Shown here: positions 59,618-64,000 of the stretch, in pieces
Layout of the letters: every line of letters begins with the position of its first letter
Numbering within the stretch: position 1 is the stretch's first letter
From: Cesiribacter sp964504565
Lineage (GTDB): Bacteria > Bacteroidota > Bacteroidia > Cytophagales > Cyclobacteriaceae
Assembly (NCBI GenBank): GCA_964504565.1
Contig: CAZDEY010000002.1
Span: forward strand, 301,466 to 365,465
Reading direction: 5' to 3'
DNA: 64,000 nucleotides
Notes under the pieces: generated by a model
What the model was told of the DNA's origin: nothing
The model's input: the letters and a program-made list of their open reading frames with translations, nothing else
Database searches by the model: none
Position numbers and translations under genes: made by a program

Positions 59618-60442
59618 CTAATCTTTTATCTTTTTATAAATCTTCTCCTCATTATTCACCACAATGAACTTATTCGCTATCTCGCACCAAATCAGGGATT
59701 CCTTAGAGCCAATTGCCAGGTAACTATACTTAAACATGCTTTCGTGCAGACGCTTCAGTACATCGTTCTGCAGGGTTTGGTTAAAGTATATCATTACGTT
59801 GCGACACAGTACCAAGTCAAACTTGTTGAAAACCGGGCCGCTCACCAGGTTATGCTGACGCCAGCTTACATTGGCTACCAGCGAGGGGTTCATAATGGCT
59901 TTGCCGTCTTTAACCTCGTAGTAGTTGCTCAAAGAACTTGTACCCTGAAAGCGGATATAGTTTTTCTCGTTGAGCTCCATATTTTTTACTGTATAAGCTC
60001 CTTTCTTGGCCTTTTCCAGAATCTGGGTATCCAGGTCGGTGGCTATAATTTTAGCTTTATGCAGAAGGTTCATTTCCTTTAGCATTACCGCCATGCTAAA
60101 AACCTCCTCGCCACTGCTGCAGCCCGCATGCCAAATACTTATAGTTTCAGTATTTAATAATATGCTGGGGATTATATGTTCACGTAACTCGCGCCAGAAC
60201 GACGGATCGCGGAACATTTCGGTTACGTTAACCGTGATTTCCGATACAAACTGGTGAAAGAAGTCTTTCTCGGACTGTAAGCGCTGAATTAGTTCAGCTA
60301 CCGAGTTCATTTTAAAGATATCCAATACGCGCTGTATGCGTCGCTTAAACGACGACATGGCGTAGTTGGTGAAATCATAATCGTATACCTCCTTAATTAC
60401 CTGCGTAAGGTTCCGCAAATCTGCTATGTCGATGTCGTGCAT
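59618..60442 (-). CDS. cheR: CheR-type protein-glutamate methyltransferase
   Basis: A 274-residue CheR: N-terminal helical domain (about 1-75), then the SAM-binding domain with SIWHAGCSSGEEVFSMAVML (near residue 105), ATDLDTQILEKAKKGAY and FDLVLCRNVMIYFNQ. First gene of the minus-strand array, 28 bases before cheB. Together they would add and remove methyl groups on Glu side chains of a partner. The 318 bases upstream hold no clear promoter match. Confidence 0.92.
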   Translation of the reverse strand: MHDIDIADLRNLTQVIKEVYDYDFTNYAMSSFKRRIQRVLDIFKMNSVAELIQRLQSEKDFFHQFVSEITVNVTEMFRDPSFWRELREHIIPSILLNTETISIWHAGCSSGEEVFSMAVMLKEMNLLHKAKIIATDLDTQILEKAKKGAYTVKNMELNEKNYIRFQGTSSLSNYYEVKDGKAIMNPSLVANVSWRQHNLVSGPVFNKFDLVLCRNVMIYFNQTLQNDVLKRLHESMFKYSYLAIGSKESLIWCEIANKFIVVNNEEKIYKKIKD

Positions 60443-60749
60443 ATTGCCTTTTACTTAGTGGCAGCAATCAGCGGTTTTAGCTGAATAATTTGCCGGCACA
60501 GCTTGGTAAATCTTATTTTCCTTCAATTTTCTTAGGCAGCAGCAGCGAGAATAAGGGTTTTTATAATCCTTGTAATCTACTTTACCACACCTAAATACCT
60601 GTTCAGATTCTTAACGGGCGTTTTGTACCCTTCTCAAATCTTTCCTAATTATACTAAAAAGCTGGATGCTGACTAAAATTCTGTAATAAAATTGGAGATT
60701 ATCCATATTTTCTGACTTGGCCGAAATGTAAGGAAAAGGCGGCCGGCGC
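60443..60749. other. intergenic region upstream of cheR
   Basis: About 310 bases between the cdd terminator and cheR. I see no ORF with good codon use, no known riboswitch and no perfect promoter. It probably carries the start of the Che/Sia operon. Confidence 0.5.
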
Positions 60750-60777
60750 AAAAAAATACCCTACAGGCTGGTAGGGT
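60750..60777 (-). terminator. terminator overlapping the end of cdd
   Basis: On the minus strand ACCCTA/TAGGGT (60758-60777) forms a stem that includes the cdd stop codon and is followed by seven T residues. Confidence 0.8.
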
Positions 60778-61246
60778 TAAAGCTTAGGGGAAGCAATGTA
60801 GCAACCGAATCTGCTTTCAAGTAGCTGCTGTTCTTCCAGGGGATAGTTATTGAATACGACTGTTGTTGCTTAAATTCGTACTCCAGTAGCACTTGGCGGC
60901 AGCTACCGCAGGGGGTAACCGGTACAAATACCCCAACCTCAGGCTTAAAGGCCGCTATAGCAATTGCCTGAATAGGTACATTAGGGTAGGTTGCCCCGGC
61001 GCTGAACAAAGCTACCCGTTCGGCACACAAGCCCGAGGGGTAAGCGGCGTTTTCCTGATTGCTGCCTAATACAAATTCGCCGGTTACCAGACGTAGGGCA
61101 GCACCAACCTTAAAGTTAGAGTAGGGCGAGTAGGAAGAATTACAAGCCTGGCGGGCCAGGGTTACCAATTCCTGATCGGCAATTGGTAACTCTTCTAAGC
61201 TACTAAAGGCTGTAAAAATTGTATCCGTACTAAATTGCTGCACCAT
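60761..61246 (-). CDS. cdd: cytidine deaminase
   Basis: Deaminates cytidine and deoxycytidine in pyrimidine salvage. The 161-residue enzyme has the catalytic CAE motif (Cys74, Glu76) and the second zinc motif PCGSC (Cys113, Cys116); SYSPYSNFKVGAAL is the substrate-binding segment. The length and motif spacing fit the tetrameric form. Monocistronic, with a terminator inside its 3' end. Confidence 0.95.
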   Translation of the reverse strand: MVQQFSTDTIFTAFSSLEELPIADQELVTLARQACNSSYSPYSNFKVGAALRLVTGEFVLGSNQENAAYPSGLCAERVALFSAGATYPNVPIQAIAIAAFKPEVGVFVPVTPCGSCRQVLLEYEFKQQQSYSITIPWKNSSYLKADSVATLLPLSFNPTSL

Positions 61247-61366
61247 GGCCTGCCTACCTAAAAATTCTAAAAACGGGCTTTAAATATAGCGTTTTCCTGA
61301 ATCTTTCCTAAACCTTTGGTGCTGTTAGCCTAAAAGGCTACTTTGAGCGTCTTTAGAACGCTTAGG

Positions 61367-62719
61367 ATGAAACAGATAGTAATTATAGGAGCCGGCCGTT
61401 CGGCTAGCAGCTTAATTCAATACCTTATTAATTATGCTAAGAACAACCCGGTATCCCTAGTAGTAGCCGACACAAGTCTAGAATTGGCCCGGCAAAAAAT
61501 TGCCGGTGCCGGTGAACGGGTTAGCGCCATTTCCCTCGATATTTTTAAGCAGGAAGAATTAAGTGCTACGGTTGCCGGTGCCGATGTTGTGATAAGTATG
61601 GTGCCGGCCCGCTTTCATACAGTAGTGGCCGAGGCCTGCATCCGCCATAAAAAGTATATGATTTCGGCCTCCTACGCTTCGGCTGAAATTCAGGCCTTAC
61701 ATGCCCAGGCTGAAGCTGCCGGAATATTGATCCTGAAAGAATGCGGCCTCGATCCGGGTATTGACCATATGACGGCTATGGAAGCCTTGAATGCTATACG
61801 GAAGCGAGGTGGTAAAATAAAGTCATTCAAAAGCTATACTGGCGGGTTAATAGCTCCGGAGTCTGATACTAACCCCTGGCGCTATAAATTTACCTGGAAC
61901 CCGCGCAACGTAGTATTGGCGGGACAGGGGGCAAACCAACCTGGCGTAGCGCGCTACCTAGAGAATGGGGAGGTAAAGTATATACCCTACCACCAACTTT
62001 TTACCCGCTCCGACCAAATGGAAGTACCGCCCTACGGGAATTTTGAAGGCTACGCCAACCGCGATTCGTTGAGCTATCGGCAGGTATACGGACTTAACGA
62101 TATTCCAACTATAATTAGAGGTACACTGCGGGTGCCGCCCTACAGTATTGCCTGGCACCAATTGCTAACCCTGGGCATGACCGATGATTCTTACCAAATG
62201 GAAGGAGTAGCCAATATGCGTTGGCGCGATTACACCAATGCTTTTTTACCGTACGATACCCAACTTAGCGTTGAAGAGAAAGCTGCCAGATTGCTAAAAT
62301 TAGACCCGGAAGGGAAAATTTTTAGTATGCTGAAGTGGTTAGGCTTATTTAGTGAGCAAGCAGTAGGTTTAACGGAAGGTAGTCCGGCTCAAGTTCTGCA
62401 GCACCTGCTAGAACAAAAGTGGAGCCTAAGTGCCGATGACAAGGATATGGTGGTGATGCAGCATATTTTTGAGTGGGAAGAAAAGGGCGAAAATAAGCGA
62501 ATGTATAGTAGCCTGGTTAGCCTGGGCGACGATCAGGTGCATACGGCAATGGCTAAAACAGTAGGCTGGCCGTTAGCCATAGCGGCTAAGTTAATTTTGG
62601 AAGGAAAAATAAGCAGGAAGGGAGTTTGCCTACCGGTGACCGAAGATATCTACCAGCCAATTTTGCAAGAGCTAAAAGTATTAGGGATTGAATTTCAGGA
62701 GAGAATTGAGAAAATTTAG
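61367..62719 (+). CDS. saccharopine dehydrogenase-like reductase
   Basis: A 450-residue protein with an N-terminal Rossmann fold (MKQIVIIGAGRSASSLIQYL), DVVISMVPARFHTVVAEACI, and a large C-terminal saccharopine dehydrogenase-type domain (LKECGLDPGIDHMTAMEAL, the family's GFDPGxxH motif). In Bacteroidota such enzymes act in lysine or related opine-type metabolism, but other substrates are possible. I chose the ATG at 61367; the upstream frame adds eight residues. Confidence 0.88.
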   Translation: MKQIVIIGAGRSASSLIQYLINYAKNNPVSLVVADTSLELARQKIAGAGERVSAISLDIFKQEELSATVAGADVVISMVPARFHTVVAEACIRHKKYMISASYASAEIQALHAQAEAAGILILKECGLDPGIDHMTAMEALNAIRKRGGKIKSFKSYTGGLIAPESDTNPWRYKFTWNPRNVVLAGQGANQPGVARYLENGEVKYIPYHQLFTRSDQMEVPPYGNFEGYANRDSLSYRQVYGLNDIPTIIRGTLRVPPYSIAWHQLLTLGMTDDSYQMEGVANMRWRDYTNAFLPYDTQLSVEEKAARLLKLDPEGKIFSMLKWLGLFSEQAVGLTEGSPAQVLQHLLEQKWSLSADDKDMVVMQHIFEWEEKGENKRMYSSLVSLGDDQVHTAMAKTVGWPLAIAAKLILEGKISRKGVCLPVTEDIYQPILQELKVLGIEFQERIEKI

Positions 62720-62723
62720 AAGG

Positions 62724-63446
62724 CTAAAATATTGAATAGAAGGGCGTAAGTAGCTGCCTGTATTCGTAGTTAAATGAATTATCAGCAACTCGGATCGTGA
62801 TTTCACGATTAGGATGCTGATTTTGCTTATAGCTAAATTGGGCCACCCTACGAATATCCTTCTTACCGGGATGGGCGTGAATTCTGAATTCAGAATTTAT
62901 ATGCAAATTAAATTCAGCAAGTTTTTCCGATGCCTTTTGCATTTCGTAGGCTGGAAGCAACAGCCAGAATTCGCCGTTTGGGTCTAGCAGCTTGCTTACT
63001 GATTTAGCCAAGTCGTTCAGGCTTAGGGTAGTTTGGTGCATCGCCTTCGCTTTACTAGGATTTTCTCCCAGCAAACTATTTTTATAGAAGGGCGGGTTGG
63101 TTAATATTAGATCGAAGCTGCCGAGGTGCTGATCGGCAAAATTTTGGATAGTAGTGTTATAGGATTCTATTCTACTTGTCCATAAACTATTCTCGAAATT
63201 GTGCTTCGCTATCCCGTAAGCAAGCTTGTCTGATTCCACCGCAGTAATGGCTGCTCCGGTATAAACCTGGGCAATCATTAAAGCTAATAGGCCGGTGCCG
63301 GTGCCAATATCCAGGCCGGATTTAATTTTTGGATGACCGTAGGCTGCCACTACTGCCCCAAACAAGCAAGCCTCCGTAGAAACCCGCAGCGGGCTATGGG
63401 TTTGTTCTATACTAAATTGTTTACAGGTAAATTTGGAAGGCTTCAC
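62724..63446 (-). CDS. tRNA1(Val) adenine-N6 methyltransferase-like protein
   Basis: A 240-residue N6-adenine methyltransferase. Motif I is GLDIGTGTGLLALMIAQ near residue 44, and the catalytic NPPF motif lies in LILTNPPFYKN near residue 112. It begins with FTCKQFSIEQ and has GAVVAAYG, typical of YfiC/TrmN6, which modifies A37 of tRNA1(Val). GTG start. It converges with the saccharopine dehydrogenase-like gene, 4 bases apart. Confidence 0.88.
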   Translation of the reverse strand: MKPSKFTCKQFSIEQTHSPLRVSTEACLFGAVVAAYGHPKIKSGLDIGTGTGLLALMIAQVYTGAAITAVESDKLAYGIAKHNFENSLWTSRIESYNTTIQNFADQHLGSFDLILTNPPFYKNSLLGENPSKAKAMHQTTLSLNDLAKSVSKLLDPNGEFWLLLPAYEMQKASEKLAEFNLHINSEFRIHAHPGKKDIRRVAQFSYKQNQHPNREITIRVADNSFNYEYRQLLTPFYSIF

Positions 63447-63458
63447 TTGGGTAATAAA

Positions 63459-63486
63459 TAAAAAAGGCGACCCGATGAGGACCGCC
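63459..63486 (-). terminator. intrinsic terminator of the HepT-like gene
   Basis: On the minus strand GGCGGTCC/GGGTCGCC (63466-63486) forms an 8-bp stem with two wobbles, followed by six T residues. Confidence 0.75.
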
Positions 63487-63512
63487 AGTAAAGCTATTCT
63501 AGTTTAGCCTGA

Positions 63513-63890
63513 TTATAAAGTATTGCCTTCCCTAATATCAATCTGATTTTCCAGTTGGGTTTTGGCGTCAAATATTTTATCCTTTATAAAGGGTAAATCT
63601 TTGCCTATTATATGAAAAATGGCATGGTGATCCATTTCCATTTCATCGTTGTACTCAGCGTTACTCAGGCCTTCCAGCACTCTAAAATCAATTTCATCGT
63701 ACTGATTTTTAAAGTCATCGGAAAGTAAGCGCGCGGCCTGGCCAATCTGGGTTAGGTTTTCCATTACCGCAGCTTTGTCTTCTTCATTGGCTACAAATTC
63801 CTCGTAGCTTTGCCTATTATTATAGCCCTCAATTTCCATTATACACTGAGCTATATTCTGAAGGTGAACTAAATCTTCTTCTGGAGTCAT
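63513..63890 (-). CDS. HepT-like (DUF86/HEPN) protein lacking the RNase motif
   Basis: A 125-residue protein with the HepT layout: LQNIAQCIMEIEGY, YEEFVANEEDKAAVMENLTQIGQAARLL and a C-terminal KDLPFIKDKI. In active HepT the next segment is GMRNxxxHxY, the Rx4-6H RNase motif. Here it reads GLSNAEYNDEM: the Arg is Ser and the His is Asn. So catalysis is probably lost. No MntA nucleotidyltransferase partner is visible within the window, though one could lie beyond its edge. An octanucleotide repeat starts 48 bases upstream of the ATG. Confidence 0.75.
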   Translation of the reverse strand: MTPEEDLVHLQNIAQCIMEIEGYNNRQSYEEFVANEEDKAAVMENLTQIGQAARLLSDDFKNQYDEIDFRVLEGLSNAEYNDEMEMDHHAIFHIIGKDLPFIKDKIFDAKTQLENQIDIREGNTL

Positions 63891-63938
63891 AATTTCTACT
63901 TTAATATATGAACCCGGTTTATTGTAAATGGTTTGGTT

Positions 63939-64000
63939 GAAGGAATGAAGGAATGAAGGAATGAAGGAATGAAGGAATGAAGGAATGAAGGAATGAAGGA
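63939..64000. repeat. octanucleotide tandem repeat (GAAGGAAT)n
   Basis: GAAGGAAT repeated 7.75 times without error up to the window end, so the true array is longer. It lies 49 bases upstream of the minus-strand HepT-like gene. Copy number of such a perfect array may vary by slippage. Confidence 0.95.

Noticed and set aside
63939..64000. CRISPR-like array
   Set aside because: The repeats are 8 bases with no spacers, so it is a simple tandem repeat.

Overview
The window looks like a chromosomal segment of a Bacteroidota bacterium, most likely order Cytophagales. Supporting this are promoters of the TTG-N20-TAnnTTTG type, weak or absent Shine-Dalgarno sites, many lipoproteins, and families typical of the phylum (DUF5916 protein, TIGR04283-like glycosyltransferase, DUF547 lipoprotein, IrrE-like XRE regulator). 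I see no phage, insertion sequence or CRISPR array. One 10-N assembly gap lies at 7010-7019.

Layout. 1-1785: a small unknown gene and an APC amino-acid permease, separated by low-complexity intergenic repeats. 2016-8310 (minus strand): a sulfur assimilation operon of ferredoxin, metZ, siroheme sulfite reductase, uroporphyrinogen methyltransferase, siroheme synthase N-domain and cysH. Its leader carries a promoter, a SAM-I riboswitch and a leader peptide ending in seven consecutive Cys codons. A second Cys-rich leader peptide followed by a terminator/antiterminator pair sits between metZ and sulfite reductase. 8396-10459: an lmo0937-type membrane peptide, then a type III polyketide synthase with a methyltransferase. 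10519-15019: a TPR lipoprotein, then thrS-infC(ATT start)-rpmI-rplT. 15103-15593: large palindromes and tRNA-Tyr. 15664-28427: an amidohydrolase, a small esterase, an orphan SBD-like HNH endonuclease, lipoproteins, a glycosyltransferase, a DPP III-like metallohydrolase, a Gre-like factor, an App1-like phosphatase and a DUF5916 outer-membrane protein. 28454-30799: a metallo-beta-lactamase/rhodanese fusion, a rhodanese and a cytochrome c. 30928-39366: an aldehyde dehydrogenase and a group of stress-type genes. 39367-43989: an XRE/IrrE-like regulator divergent from aceB-aceA (glyoxylate shunt), with a dyad overlapping the aceB -33 element.

44894-60442 is the most unusual part. It holds two SpoIIE phosphatase / SiaB kinase-like / SiaC (DUF1987) partner-switching sets. 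The first has a fused tandem SiaB and a SiaC, facing a periplasmic-sensor SpoIIE phosphatase. The second is a collinear minus-strand array: cheR, cheB, GAF membrane protein, a 1148-residue sensor-SpoIIE phosphatase, siaB, siaC, a TerB-ABCG transporter, a lipoprotein, a secreted protein, and a terminator. No CheA, CheW or methyl-accepting receptor is present. 60761-64000 holds cdd, a saccharopine dehydrogenase-like protein, a tRNA adenine methyltransferase-like protein, a HepT-like protein lacking its catalytic motif, and an octanucleotide tandem repeat running off the window end.

How it works together (inference): the sulfur operon appears to integrate SAM level through the riboswitch and charged Cys-tRNA level through two leader peptides. 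The Sia/Che operon would couple membrane sensing and adaptation-type enzymes to a phospho-switch that acts on an exporter or secreted proteins.
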